Shown here one piece after another: positions 63,851 through 64,000 of a stretch of DNA of 64,000 nt. Source of the stretch: Micropterix aruncella (taxonomy: Eukaryota > Arthropoda > Insecta > Lepidoptera > Micropterigidae). Position 1 is the first letter of the stretch. Each line of letters opens with the position of its first letter. Location: positions 10,934,673 through 10,998,672 of the forward strand of contig OX155961.1 in NCBI GenBank assembly GCA_944548615.1, written 5' to 3'. The translations under genes and the position numbers were made by a program. The notes below the pieces were generated by a model. It was not told where the DNA came from and did no database searches. It was given only the letters and a program-made list of their open reading frames with translations.

Positions 63851-64000
63851 CTAAAAAAAGGACCACATACTTCTTTTAAACATGACTCTTACTGCCTAAG
63901 ATGTGTCCTTCCTGAGACTATGCAAAGAACTCTTCTGAATCGGTTCACGCTCATACAATACGAAAAATTAAGAGAAACCGGTCGACTCATTGTTGGTCAA

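Noticed and set aside
63570..63605. Possible extra Rbcn-3A exon ending TTGGCTG|GTGAGT (minus strand) between exons a and b
   Set aside because: Exons a and b already join in phase 0. The only nearby upstream AG gives a 25-bp exon that would break the frame.

Overview
The window reads as nuclear DNA of an insect. It is AT-rich, has spliced genes with GT/AG introns, and is crowded with arthropod-type transposable elements: piggyBac-like TTAA elements, mariner, hAT, RTE, CR1, Jockey and restriction-like-endonuclease LINEs. The RTE tails of the GGCTGATGATGATG type and the TTAA elements would suit Lepidoptera, but I cannot fix the order from sequence alone.

One host gene spans almost the whole window on the minus strand: the middle-to-C-terminal part of the DmX-like protein / Rabconnectin-3 alpha (Rbcn-3A), the WD-repeat subunit of the metazoan RAVE-type complex that promotes V-ATPase assembly. 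I can place 21 consecutive coding exons (63850 down to 4892). All 20 junctions have AG/GT sites and compatible phases, giving about 1,260 open codons. They cover a region upstream of the Rav1 domain, the Rav1 C-terminal domain, an acidic linker, conserved central segments, and the acidic segment before the C-terminal WD repeats. The N-terminal WD part lies beyond 64000 and the C-terminal WD part below position 1.

The introns hold nearly everything else. 1-1410: tandem copy of a ~660-bp repeat plus a LINE fragment. 1440-4268: two TTAA-ended foldback elements with interleaved arms. 5028-15105 (the largest intron): outer inverted sequences, a 3.44-kb hAT element with an 8-bp target duplication that is itself hit by a TTAA MITE, and a broken serine-protease/clip pseudogene. 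15.4-20.4 kb: RTE fragments and nested MITEs. 20.7-24.3 kb: the best-preserved transposon, an RLE-type non-LTR retrotransposon with a 1,022-codon ORF and an upstream in-frame zinc finger. 24.4-27.9 kb: mariner pieces, Harbinger-like pieces, a palindrome close to exon 16, and a nearly full-length dead mariner. 28-43 kb: Rbcn-3A exons mixed with MITEs and Jockey, CR1 and RTE remnants. 43.5-45.7 kb: an ORF-less 2.18-kb element with 25-bp terminal inverted repeats and repeated TAACGGAATG-type motifs. 46-64 kb: further exons, a Penelope-like scrap, a Jockey-like copy, two 5S-rRNA-derived SINE-like copies, a tRNA-derived SINE, and truncated RLE, RTE and CR1 copies.

Only Rbcn-3A looks like a working host gene. 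The RLE element ORF is intact from its first ATG. The other coding matter is decayed. There is no sign of CRISPR arrays, operons, bacterial genes or rRNA clusters.
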